In this document: positions 11,993-23,180 of the stretch, piece by piece
Layout: each line of letters begins with the position of its first letter
Position numbering within the stretch: position 1 is the first letter of the stretch
NCBI RefSeq assembly: GCF_021730395.1
Contig: NC_069373.1
Location: forward strand, 14,402,001 to 14,466,000
Source of the DNA: Mercenaria mercenaria
Taxonomy: Eukaryota > Mollusca > Bivalvia > Venerida > Veneridae
Direction: 5' to 3'
Length of the DNA: 64,000 nt
Notes under the pieces: model-generated
What the model saw: the letters and a program-made list of their open reading frames with translations, nothing else
Told to the model about the DNA's origin: nothing
The model's database searches: none
Made by a program: the position numbers and the translations under genes

Positions 11993-13526
11993 CTATTGCT
12001 GAAGTAGCGTTAGATATACACTATTTTACACAAAATTTCAATATTTTCATATCCTTTCTAGGTGCAAAATATTTCATTTACAATCATTTAACATGTCCAT
12101 TAACCAATTTTGAGTTAGCAGAAAAATACGTTTACAGATGTTGTTGCACAAGTTAATAAGCGAATTTAGGGAGAAAACGGCATCAAATCGTTTTTAAAAA
12201 ATACGACTTTGACACCTGTGCAGATAGAAATAGACCCTAATGTAAAAAAAATGCGGCAACAAAAGAAAGGAAAGAAAATTTTAATCTAAAACCAATTCAT
12301 TTCACTATTTTTACTAGTTTATAAGGGATTATAAAATATCTCAAATAATAAACCAAAACTTGAAGAAATTGATATCCAAATCGTCAACTCAACGCAAAAA
12401 GTGGATAACTGCACTGACTTAAAGAAGGGCATATTACTTTTTTGCGCTAAGGTGACGAAATTTATATGGCTCATTTCTTCTGTTCAATGTCACATTTTTA
12501 TTACGTGACTACGAGTATTTCTGACTTGTACAGTGCTTTATAAATATTTTTTTTGTGGAAAATTAAAAAGAGTTCGAGTCCGTTTAACCTAAGATGAAAA
12601 TATTTTGGCTCGAACCAATCGTTCCGGTGCAGAATACAGCCTTTTTTGGGCGTATGTCGCCAGTATCTAAAATCTAAAATGTACTATTTTTAACAATAAT
12701 ATACCTGCAATATACTGATTAACTTAGTGCATCCGTAAGCTTTCATGAACGTTATAATTTACACAGAAACAAGGGTTAGAGCAATTTTTCTCGATGTCCA
12801 TCGATTCGGTGTAGAAATTATACTAGTATGTGCATCAATCACATAGCACTTTTGTGATGAGACTTTCGGCGCCATAAAAATCCTTCGGCAATATTATATG
12901 TACTATTTTTAACAATTACAAATATATCGACATGGTTCAATACCTTAAGCCTACCGTAACATTGCGAATTACAGCAGTAACAAGGCTTCGAGCCAGTTGT
13001 CTGACACAACACAGTTTAGACCGTTCTTCGTCGGCACATACTGCTTTAATTGATGAGACCGATGTTTCATACTTTCTCCGATGAAGACCTTAGGTGACCA
13101 AATATATACATTGATTATTAAAAGAACGCAACCAAACAAATGGGATAATTAGCATAGCAAGGAGCAATAGACTGTCAAGATGTGTGCAATAGAGTTGATA
13201 AAAACATTTTCCTACAGTAAAGGTAGAGCAATTTTAACTCATATTTTGAGTGCCCAGATATCATTTATTTGGAGGCAGGAAAAGACCAAGACATATAACA
13301 ACAACCTGGTTGACCTTATTTTGGAGAATCCTAAATGCTCTTATACCTCTGAAGATGTAGGGTATGGGAGGGGTTATCTTCCTTCCTTCTACGGTGGTCA
13401 GGGAGTCCGCCTCTGGAAATTGTAGAACTAAAGGTATGAATAGTGGCCTTTAGTGCATTTTTGAGTATCCAAATTTCATTAAGCTAGACGCAGGAAGAGA
13501 CTGAAACATGTGACAACCTCACTGCC
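11993..13526. other. Intergenic, no gene recognised
   Basis: No supported coding sequence. From 13150 to 13526 lies a degenerate repeat whose relative is at about 14930-15200: both carry a GGACGCA(A/G)GAAGA-like segment followed by a CAACC(T/G)CACTGC-like segment. Confidence 0.5.
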
Positions 13527-14087
13527 GGTGTAATGAAGTATTTCGACCCCCATAGAATAATGACCCCCCGGTCATTATTCTATAGAAAAAGTGACCCCCC
13601 GGTCATAGTATTATGACCTCCAGATCATAGTACTATGACTCCCCCACGTGAAGTAAACTGAACTTCACGAAGAATATTGACTCCCATGAAAAAACAACCC
13701 CCGGTCATTTGGTCAAATTTAGTGATAACTCATGTATCTAAGGCCTAATTGCTGCATTTTATGCCCCCACTCGGGGGAGGGGGCATATAGATTTGCCCTT
13801 GTTCGTCCGTCCGTCCTTCCGTTTGACCATTAGCCCCAGATACCATAACTTGCCACAGAATTCAGAGCATTCCGCAACGGGAAAAGGGGTTCTATTTCTA
13901 CACGCTGTATCTTGGTGTATACATTTCAGGAAAATCACAATTCACAATACGTTCACAAAACACACCAGTGTCAATAATCCCTGCAAACTTCGGTATGAAG
14001 TAATTCTTTAGAAGAAAACTTAGTATTAAAAGAAGTTGCAATACTTAGCAGTGGCAGTAAAGTGCGGTAGCGGCAACAATAGAAAGA

Positions 14088-14122
<35 letters not shown>

Positions 14123-14871
14123 CAGTGGTAGTGGCAGTTGCAGTAGCAGCAGCAGCAGCAGAGCAGCAGCAGAGGAATAAGTGACAGCAACAACAGCAGC
14201 AGGAGAAGAAGAGGTAGATGTACAAGACGTATAAGTGGAAGCAGGTATAGTAGTATCAGTAACAGCAGTTGTAGTAGTAGTAGTCATGGTTGTAGAAGTA
14301 GTAGTAGTAGTAGTAGAAGAAGAAATACATGTAGTAATAGCAATAGAAGTAGCGGCACCAGTAGTAGTAGTACAATCAAAATGTTAACTATTGGCAATGG
14401 AGGGTATTAGAGTTGTTGATCTAGTAACATTGTCCGTTAGGTTTGGTGGGGATCACTTTTTAATAGATATTATCGTCGAAAGTCTTTTTAGGTGCCGGTG
14501 TTTTACACGGAAAGAGTAACCTTTTTAAATAGAATAATGTCCGGGAATCGATATTGTATGAGAGCTCGAATGTAGTAATTTCGGCAGTGAGTATTTTACA
14601 TGGAAGGAGTCACTTTTTCTATAGAATAATAACCGGGGTCGTTATTCTATGAGATTCGAAGGGAGTCATCTTTAGGGAGTCAGTATTGTATTTGGAGGGG
14701 TCAGTTTTTCTATAGAATAATGACCGGGGGGTCTTTATTCTATAGAGTTTTCAAAGGAAGTCAGTTTTTTATAAGGGGAGTCAATATTTTACAGGAAAGG
14801 AGTCACATTTTCTATAGAATAATGACCGGGGGGTCGTTATTCTATGGGGGTCGAAATATTTCATTACACCT
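13527..14871. mobile_element. Inverted-repeat (fold-back) element with nested microsatellite
   Basis: The outer ends are inverted repeats: GGTGTAATGAAGTATTTCGA at the left; TCGAAATATTTCATTACACC at the right. Inside are several copies of a palindromic CTATAGAATAATGACCGGGG theme in both orientations. No transposase is seen. A mollusc-type repeat beginning 'TATGCCCCCACTCGGGGGAG' (about 13760-13830) and an (AGT/AGC)n microsatellite lie inside. Confidence 0.7.
14090..14345 (+). repeat. (AGT)n/(AGC)n microsatellite
   Basis: An imperfect trinucleotide array of AGT, AGC and AGA units. Reading frames through it give Thr, Ala or Leu runs that are not real proteins. Confidence 0.9.
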
Positions 14872-15330
14872 GCACCGTTTTAGTAAAACTCCAACAATTG
14901 TGTGTTATTAGGGAGAGGTTATCCCATCCTATAAGGGGGGTCATGGGGTTGCCGCCTAAAATTACAAATACATTATGAAATATGGACGCAAGAAGAACCC
15001 GAGGCATATTACAACCGCACTGCAGACATCATTATTGTAGAACCTCAAATGCTGTTCAACTTCTAGTGATAGATACAAGTGGGGGTTCGCCCTCGGTAAA
15101 TGTTTAAAATTTAGGTACGAAATGATGGTCTTTGGTGTACTTTTGGGTCTAAACTTAGGTGAGTGTAGATTACTTTTATGCCCCCAATCTCCAATTGATC
15201 CGGGTCTATATAGATAATACATGTGGTGTTGTAACAATATCAGTCAAAGTGAGAGCTAATTTATGAAACTGCTTTCATTAAAAGGAGTCAGGTTTAACCC
15301 TTGATCTGCAAGTGAACTGGAGTATTCTTA
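14872..15330. other. Spacer between repeats and the CARD-1 3' end
   Basis: A degenerate repeat related to 13150-13526, then AT-rich sequence up to the poly(A) signal of the next gene. No gene is seen. Confidence 0.5.
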
Positions 15331-15336
15331 TTTATT
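15331..15336 (-). terminator. Poly(A) signal for the CARD-1 gene
   Basis: TTTATT on the + strand (AATAAA in gene sense) lies about 110 bases beyond the distal stop at 15448, not directly after the early stop at 15814. The transcript therefore probably includes the membrane-anchor segment. Confidence 0.5.
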
Positions 15337-15447
15337 TTGTGTTTTTTTGTACAAATATAAATAGCCTTTTCCACTGAACATGCAACAGATAAATGTATAA
15401 AGATATAGCTGTGATTTTCATAAGTGAGACAACTGCATTACAGGAAC

Positions 15448-15813
15448 TCAAAAGAATTCATAAATACTACATGAAATATGACAAAACAAACATATCGTGA
15501 ATACAATCAGAATGTTCAAAATTAGTCTTTCTGTCTCACGTCCGTTCGCATGGTTTGGGAGAAGAAGTCCGTTTCCTGTTCCTGTAACAGTGTCTTGATT
15601 TATGACTGATTCATTATCCATTGATTCTTTGTCGGTGGAACATGTTGCCACATCGCTTTGCATCGAGGAACAGGGTGAGAATCCACTATCATGGTCGTTT
15701 TCATACTCTGGAATCCCTATCTTTAAAAGAGCCATTTTTGGGCTATGTCGGTCTTTTTTTTCTTCTCGCAATCCTGTCTTGAATAGTTCAGACTGAGGTT
15801 GACTACTTTCACA
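15448..15813 (-). pseudogene. Anchor-encoding 3' part of CARD-1, beyond the early stop
   Basis: This stretch is in the same frame as the exon above and stays open for 121 codons. It encodes the end of the second linker repeat and a C-terminal hydrophobic helix (I-L-N-I-L-I-V-F-T-I-C-L-F-C..., ending Y-E-F-F). The paralogue at 26834 ends in the same way without the stop. Preservation of the frame and anchor suggests that the TAA is recent, polymorphic or an error. Confidence 0.65.
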
Positions 15814-16943
15814 TTATGTTCTCGCAATAGGGAAGTCCATTGATGAGTTATTACTAACTCTATACATATCGTCGCTGAAACTATTCTGTTGTGGTGGCAT
15901 CAAACAACCATGATCATTTTCCAACTCATTTTCAGCTTGCTCATGTAGATCAAATTTCAACAACTCCATTTGTACCGCAGATGGTTCAAAAATGGGAAAA
16001 TCATCGTTGGACGTTGGCAGTACCTCTTTACGATCACTTTCACCTAGGCATTTGTCCCCTTTCGTTTCGTTATATAATTTCTTCGCCGATACCATTTCTT
16101 CAACGTTATCGTTATTCATAATTTCATCACGATTTCCAGTCCTTTGAGACACTGCTTTGGCATTATGATAATTGTTACATGTGTTTACTAGCTTGTCTTT
16201 TCGCTTGTAATTACTGCGATGATGTTCGGTATCTGAAGATGCCCTTTGATTTCTGGCATATCTAACAAGTTCTTGATTTATGACTGATTCATTATCCAAT
16301 GGTTCTTTGTCGGTGGAATATGTTGCCACATCGCTTTGCATCGAGGAACAGGGTGAGAATCCACTATCATGGACGTTTTCATAATCCGGAATCCCTATCT
16401 TTAAAAGAGCCATTTCTGGGCTATTTCGGTCTTTTTCTTCTTCTGGCAATCCTGTCTTGAATGATTCAGACTGAGGTTGACTACTTTCACAATATGTTCT
16501 CGCAATAGGGAAGTCCATTGATGAGTTATTACTAACTCCATACATATCGTCGCTGAAACTATTCTGTTGTGGTGGCATCAAACAACCATGATCATTTTCC
16601 ATCTCTTTTCCAGCTTGCTCATGTAGACCAACTTTCAACAACTCTGTTTCTATCGCAGATGTTTCAGAAATGGGAAAATCATCGTTGGACATTGGCAGTA
16701 CCTCTTTACGATCACTTTCACCTTGGCATTCGTCCCCTTTCGATTCGTTATATAATTTCTTCGCCGATACCATTTCTTCAACGTTATCCTTATTCATAAT
16801 TTCATCACGATTTCCAGTCTTTTGAGACACTGCCTTGGCATTATGATAATTGTTACATGTGTTCACTAGCTTGTCTTTTCGCTTGTAATTACTGCGATGC
16901 TGTTCGGTATAAGAAGATGCCCTTTGACTTCTGGCATATCTAT
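15588..16943 (-). repeat. 678 bp in-frame tandem duplication inside CARD-1
   Basis: Units 16266-16943 and 15588-16265 align end to end with roughly 90% or more identity by eye. The length is exactly 226 codons, so the frame is kept. CARD-2 has only one equivalent of this region. Confidence 0.85.
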
Positions 16944-18187
16944 TTTGTGGTGCTTGTAATGTCCGAGAATCTTCACCGATATCTCTAGAATTTTCGAAAC
17001 AAAGTATTTCACCGCATCTACACATAAAACTATTTCTTTTCGTATGCCCGTCTTCTTGTAGCATAATAACAATGTCCGAATGAAACCCAGATGCTTTCAA
17101 GGCTTTCAGAACGATCCCAGATATGTTTTTATACGACTCGCCTGGTCTGACACGGCTTGAAAGTTCCCGCCAAAACTCTTTGTATGGTCCTATATGTTCC
17201 GTCTGACTTACTTTGTTATAAAAAGGCAACCATTCTTCATCATAAGAGAGTAGTTCGTCAATAATAAGGGACATGTCAACCCGACTTTCAAGATGGCACA
17301 ATGTGCATTTTTGAGGTTTCCTGTAGTTATTTCGAACACAGTTGTCAAATTCTTTCAAAATCTTTACAACAACATGCGTATTTTGAATGAGCAAACTGTT
17401 TACGAAAGTCAGAAGTGTGTTGTAGTCACGAAACAGCATTAACGACAGGAGCCTTCTTGTTCGCTGCATGGTACCTATACTTTTGGCTTCTATGAAAGTT
17501 TTATCATCTCCGGAGATACAATTTTCGGATATCAGTAAATCTATTTCATAGCTGTCTATCACAGTGTTTTCTGTGATTTCCTTACATAAAACTGTCAGGG
17601 CCTTGGTCAAGCACTCTCTGTATTGTATTTCATCTGAAAATAAGTAAATTTCAAATATTAATAAATGCAAGTAGATAATATTTTAATTTGTATATCTTTA
17701 TTCAAATGATATTTTAAGGTTTTAGTTATATCGGTAATTGTTCAGTAGGGACAGTTTGTGCCTTTCTATGCATCCAGGCACTCGCGGGTCCGTGTGTAAA
17801 ACCGCAAAAAGTAAGCTCCTTACTTGAAAGAATTCTGTAATCTAAGAGAGGTGATTGAAAGTCAACGAACAGAGGCATTCGGTCACAGAAGCCCAATATA
17901 GTAAATAAAAAAGGTACTTTCTCACCTGAAAGGGACTTCGATTGTTTCTTCAAAACTTGTATCCATTTCTCACACTCTGTCTTGGATCCGAAACGCGATA
18001 CTGTCCCAGTGCTATTTGTAGCGTATGGCTCATTTGAATTATTGTCTAGAAATCGTATGCCTGTACATGCAGTGTTGGAAACACCGACTGACTTTTCTTC
18101 GAATATACTGGTATTGATTCCGCCAGATTTTATATTGTCTGCAAATACTAGACCCTCAGATGTGCTGCCGTTAGGTTTATTCTCCAT
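15814..18187 (-). CDS. CARD-like adaptor, copy 1 (stops before its membrane anchor)
   Basis: Two coding exons: 17926-18187 (262 nt, phase 1) and 15814-17633 (1820 nt), giving 693 residues. The start ATG at 18187 follows an in-frame TGA in the same exon, whose acceptor is at 18240. Residues 88-183 form a CARD-like helical domain with the typical hydrophobic pattern and an M-Q-R-T-R-R-L-L-S-L stretch. A second conserved region follows, with C-T-L-C-H and, about 95 residues later, C-R-C. The rest is a polar, probably disordered linker. A 226-codon tandem duplication fills the linker (units 16266-16943 and 15588-16265). In the downstream unit a Tyr codon (TAT upstream) is TAA at 15814-15816. In the same frame, 15448-15813 continues into a C-terminal hydrophobic segment like that of copy 2. 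So this is a truncated soluble form, a null allele or an assembly error. CARD plus tail anchor suggests a MAVS-like antiviral adaptor; this is inferred from layout only. Confidence 0.72.
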
Positions 18188-18240
18188 AGTTATTGTTCAT
18201 TTATAGTTAAATGGAAACTCCAATTTCATGGCCAGGAATC

Positions 18241-18910
18241 TGTAATAATAATGAAAATAACAATGATACTCATAATAACAGTAATAATAACAACAACAAC
18301 AATTCTAATATATATGATATTCAAATACAAAACTAAATCGAAAGTCTTTAAACACAATTACTAACCTAGTAATTAGGGGCAAATCTGATAAATACTATAA
18401 TTTTGGTATAGCTGCCATATAGAATGAGTGTATATCGTGATCCCAAATTATCATTTTTAATGTAGAAAACACCATGTCGCACATCTTTTGTTAAACCGAA
18501 AGTTATTTATTTATCCGGAAATATGGAACAAATAAATCATGTCACGAACAGTTAACTTCTTGTGTAAAAAATTATTACGCTAGCACCGTTTCTGTCTTAT
18601 AAAAGATTAAAATTTAATATGGGAGTCAAAAATGTTGACACGGCTACAAGTTTCAAATTGACGTCATGGTTCATAAACTAAATACAATGTATCTCTAAAA
18701 TAAGGTCACGGATCAACATACTAATGTAGTGTATATTGTACTATATATGTATTGAAATGTATAGCATCAATAACATACCTCGTTGTAAATATTGGAGGAA
18801 AACGGACTTCGATAGAAAGTTGGTTAAAATTGTCAAAACAACAACAACAAAACGAGAAAAAACCTACCTATTACAATGACTTCTTGATATAAAATAAACA
18901 GCATACTCAC
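18241..18910. other. Probable CARD-1 5' intron
   Basis: AT-rich sequence with AAT/AAC-rich microsatellite near 18243-18305. No gene is seen. Confidence 0.4.
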
Positions 18911-19021
18911 CTTTACAAACATACCTACGAAACTGAACTCGAAAGTCGCTAACAGAAACCAATATCCAATGTTCCACCATCTAACACGGCACTTTCGAAA
19001 TACAACAGCTCGTTCTGTTTT
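18911..19021 (-). other. Possible 5' non-coding exon of CARD-1
   Basis: In minus-strand sense, ATTTTCAG precedes and GTGAGT follows a 111 nt segment, as for an internal exon. One frame is open for all 37 codons, but joining it to the next acceptor (18240) runs into a stop after ten codons. I read it as 5' UTR, or as an exon of an unrecognised gene. Confidence 0.3.
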
Positions 19022-19366
19022 CTGAAAATTTTATTAGTTTACAGAAACAGAATGGTAATATTTAATACAATACTATTTAACAAGATATATAATTCTTATA
19101 GTATGTGGTAATATGTTGGGATCCCAAGTAGAAAACTATATTTGAATAAAAATTTCCTTGTAATTTATGTATATCATTGTAATTCATGTATATTATGAAG
19201 TCTGAAGGTAAACGATTTTCTCTAAGCATAATTGGCACCTTGTAAATATTAAACATTACATAAAAGTAAGACAAATTATAGATATAGCCCATTAATAAGC
19301 TTACTACATACGTAATACTGGTTTCCCAAAAATAAAGGTCAAGGTTTTCTTATGTTTCTTTATACC
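19022..19366. other. Upstream of CARD-1, nothing recognised
   Basis: AT-rich, no coding signal. A GTTGGGATCCCA motif near 19110 recurs at 30433 upstream of CARD-2, perhaps a relic of the gene duplication. Confidence 0.4.
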
Positions 19367-22300
19367 GTCTAGTCCACAGGCACTTGGTTGCACTGATAGT
19401 ATTTTTCTTATATTGGCCTGTACCTACTGTTTGTTGGTTTTAATACGTGCACCAGTGCTCCCTGTATTCAAAAACATTATTTACTGTAAGTGAATCCCTT
19501 TTATTAAAAAAGTTAAAATTTTAGGTTTTGGTATATTATTACATATAAGGTATATATCTGACGAGGCAACGGAAGTGTTTGACCGGTGTATGACGGGTAA
19601 TGAAAAGGTTTTGAACCACTAAATTATTTCCGGCTTTTGAGAGTTGATCAAGACTGTTGTCTTTTTTTTTTAAACTATGTAATAAAAATGTTACACAAGG
19701 TCAAAAACAAGCTCACAACATTAAATTATAGAAAAAGAACTTATTCACAATGCACATGTCAGATATTTAATTTATAAAAATTGAAAATGTATTTCTGTAT
19801 GAAAGGTAGGTATATACTTCATAAGTGGCTGCAGGCAGGTATTAAAAATCTGTCTCTTCCCCCCCCCCCCCCTCTCTCTCTCTCTCTCTCATAATGTCAA
19901 GTCATCTTTCGACTGATAGAGACATGGGATACACGTCGACTTGCCAGTTATGTTGAAAAAGAGTTCTAAAAGACTGATGGGTCCGACATCAGCTAAAATG
20001 AAAAGGCTAAAGGAATGTTAGCATGGTAAATGTGATTCAAAAAGAACAAGCATTAAAAGATAAAAAAAAAACCCATAACACTCTGGTCTAGTACATGTAC
20101 TTTATGGTTGCTACAACCACTTTGAAAGCTTCAAGGTCAGGGTGGTCAAGATTATTCCACAGTACATCTGAAACTTTGTGGTCAGGTTATTCTACAAGGT
20201 CAAGGTTATTCCATAGTATTACTTGGGTGCAAGATGGTATATGCATTTTCTAGCTGTGGACGGACAAGTATTTGTATGCTTATGTTTTGACGTTTTCGTT
20301 TGTTGTTGCGATGATTATGAAATTAAGGGTTTAATAGCATTTAAAGATATTTAAGTGATATTTTACATCTGTCACACTATTTTGCACTGACCATTAACTA
20401 TAAAATATAGCCATGGAGTAAATATTTGGTTTTGATGACAGCTTTGATTTTTGTGGCATGTAGTGCCTAATTTAGAAGGATTAAACTCCATGTCCCACTT
20501 ATTTTCCCATTGTTCTAGCTTGTTAAGATTTTCCTGGAGGATTTTGTTTCCATCCACAGAATTGATATCATAATAAGGTATATGTATACTACATTATCGT
20601 CGGCAAAGTGTCGGATTTGAGACTTGATTGAAAATGGGAGATCGCTAATATAAAATAGAAAATACTGAGGTCTAAGGATGGAACCTTGTGGAAACCCAGA
20701 TGCCATTGGTACTTCTTTGGAATTTCGCCCTCAAAAACTACAAATTGACTTTCTATCAAGTAGAAATGCATAATACCACTTGATGACTTGTGGACAGACA
20801 CCATGATCTTAACAAAAGTCTTACTGAAGTCGAGTACAATTAAGTCAGTTTGTTTACGACTGGAAATGCTGTTAATCAGCTCACCTATTAACTCAATTGG
20901 TTGAGTTTTACAATATCTCCTTCAGAAACGCCATGTTGCAGGTCATAAAGAATGTTACGTTTAGAAAGATGGACAGAGACATCGGATGCATAGATGTGTT
21001 CTAGTGTTTTACACAGTGAATGATATAACAGATAATTTGCCAAGTCATGCGGGTCCCCCTTCTTGAATAGAGGGCAAACAAAATCTTATCTCTATTTTGG
21101 GAACAGTGCCTGAGAAGAAAGACTATGGAAGATTACCAGTAGAACATCAACAATTTCATCATTAAGTTCCTGGAGGACAACTGGACAAAAATGGTCTGGT
21201 CCTGCAGCTTTGTCTGGTTTTAGGTTAGCTAGCAATTTGAGAATATCCATTTTATCGATGGAAATTTCAGATATTATGGAGGCAATGTTCAGAAGGCTAT
21301 AGAATTTTAAGTTTTTGAAGTCAGTTTTGTCTAAGATAAAGTGGTGATTTGTTTAAATACGGATTGATAATTTTAAATTTGAAAATGAAATAGATTATTT
21401 TAGTGTTTGTGGTCTTAAACCAGTGAAATGTCAAAAAGGTTATTCCATAACCCTACATATTGCTGGTAAGTAAATATTTACACAGACTATCATCATAACT
21501 GAGGAGTTTCATTTACATGCTCTTCACCAGTGTGGATTATAAGTCCTGCTTTGGTGTAGAAATCTTTCGCTTGAAGAATTTATCCTGGTACATGGAAGGT
21601 TGGTGGTTCTACCCAGGTGTCTAATGAAGTTATACCTGCAGGTACACCTTATGTATGCCTCCAACAACATCAGATGTTTGAAAAATACCATGTCAAGAGA
21701 CAAGAAAAAATAACTGTACAGCAATAGACCAAATCAGTTATTACCATTCATAATTTTATCATGTCCAAAACATTGCGCAATGATACTTATTTCCACTTTG
21801 GTGATTATTACATTTCACTCGGACTTTATCGTAGACCCCTTTGTAAAATCTCAAACTTTAAACTAAAATAAAGGTATTAAATCCATATAATATTTGAACA
21901 AAATTTCAAAGTTTTGTTGTTTGTAGCATCATCTGAAGCATGTGCAGTGAAAAATCTTAATTTGATATCTAAAATAGTGTGATATTTATTTCTAGTCACT
22001 TTATTTTCATTGTAAATATACTTCGTTATACCCAAGTGGAAACTGGCAGGTACTCGAAAATGCAGCTCTCTGATTGGTCAGTTAGAACCCCTAACGTACG
22101 GTGATGTCATGTTAAAATTATAAATTTCTGGAGGTCCATCATGAATTCTGTGAAAAATTGTAATGATAATTCTTGTACAATCTTTGTCGACGTGTCTGTG
22201 TTATGGTTCTGGCTCTGTAGGCAAAAAGCGACATGTACTCCAGTTCGTTTTACAGTCTGTTCCATTGATCTGTTTTAGTAATACAGACTTAATATGTAAT

Positions 22301-22536
22301 ATTAACGCATGAAATAAGTTAGGTAGTTCTAGTTACCACGCCACGATAAATTAGTGGCTTACTACCGTTCGCAAAACCAGTCGACCGTAGTTCCGTTGCC
22401 GATAATGGCCGATAATGGCGGAGTGCAATACCTTATCTTTATATCTATCCTGAGACCAAATTTTTAAGATTCTTTAAAAAGCGAATTTTCAACATACCAT
22501 CAGTGCAACCAAGTGCCTGTGGTCTAGTCTCATAAT
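19367..22536. mobile_element. Large TIR-bounded composite, non-autonomous
   Basis: The left end contains CCACAGGCACTTGGTTGCAC. The same motif lies inverted at the right end (about 22503-22535). A weaker inverted match continues inward (GGCAACGGAA near 19566 against its complement near 22390). No transposase is seen. The interior holds a dead LINE fragment on the minus strand and a C-run/(CT)n tract at about 19859-19892. Confidence 0.5.
20350..21260 (-). mobile_element. Decayed non-LTR retrotransposon (LINE) reverse-transcriptase fragment
   Basis: On the minus strand, pieces in several frames match the RT of jockey/CR1-type LINEs: K-A-A-G-P-D-H near 21210, then G-F-P-Q-G-S-I-L near 20690, H-F-A-D-D (active-site box) near 20605, and N-K-L-E-Q-W-E-N-K-W downstream (20480-20530). 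Several frame changes and stops separate them, so it is dead. 5' and 3' ends are missing. Confidence 0.75.
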
Positions 22537-23180
22537 GTCTCTTACATTATATTAAGAAGCGAGATCTTCAAGATAATCTAATAAGGATTTTTGTCCAAAG
22601 GTTGAATTTCTAGGAATTTGTATAATATGAATAAATAAACATAGACAGGTAATTGAAAATAAATGTCAGATATAAAAATAACTTTATATGGACAATGAAT
22701 GCATCAAGCAGCGAATAGCCCTTGCTATTTTAGTTGATGACATTTATCTGCTCCGATATAGTTCAAAACTTAACTGGATAATGAACATGCTTTTTTTTTG
22801 CATTTGAATAAATTTTTCGTTATAATTCTTAAACTTCGCGATATGTCTTCCACTCAAGATCGTAAGTGTTTATGATACTTTTTCTAAAAATAGCATATTT
22901 TCCATAATAGCTAAAAATAAACTTTACCAATGGGCTAATGTTGTATCGTAAACAAATCTAGATAGCAGGGATACTTCTTCCTTAAATGACATGAGTCCGC
23001 TACTGGAATGTGCTTTGTACTAATGATGTCTGGGTGGGGTGTGTAGTGGGGAGGGAACAGTCGACATGTAGAGTAAAAACTTGTGCTTAGTATGCACATG
23101 TTGGAATTATATACACATGTTTGACGTTTACGCTGAAGACGGAGGGGGGCTGACATCGTGACGTTTAGTCGAACTAATCC
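22537..23180. other. Intergenic, nothing recognised
   Basis: AT-rich sequence without coding signal. An open frame of 87 codons on the minus strand (22935-23198) has no family features. Confidence 0.4.

Noticed and set aside
13971-14287. Open frames with Thr, Ala and Leu runs
   Set aside because: Products of the (AGT/AGC)n microsatellite.
15891-16799. Two 76-codon + strand ORFs 678 bp apart
   Set aside because: Antisense shadows of the duplicated CARD-1 linker.
17500-17560. MAVS/STING/TRIF-type pLxIS motif (D-L-L-I-S) in CARD-1
   Set aside because: It falls in a predicted CARD helix and is D-F-L-I-S in the paralogue, so it is unlikely to be the IRF-recruiting motif.
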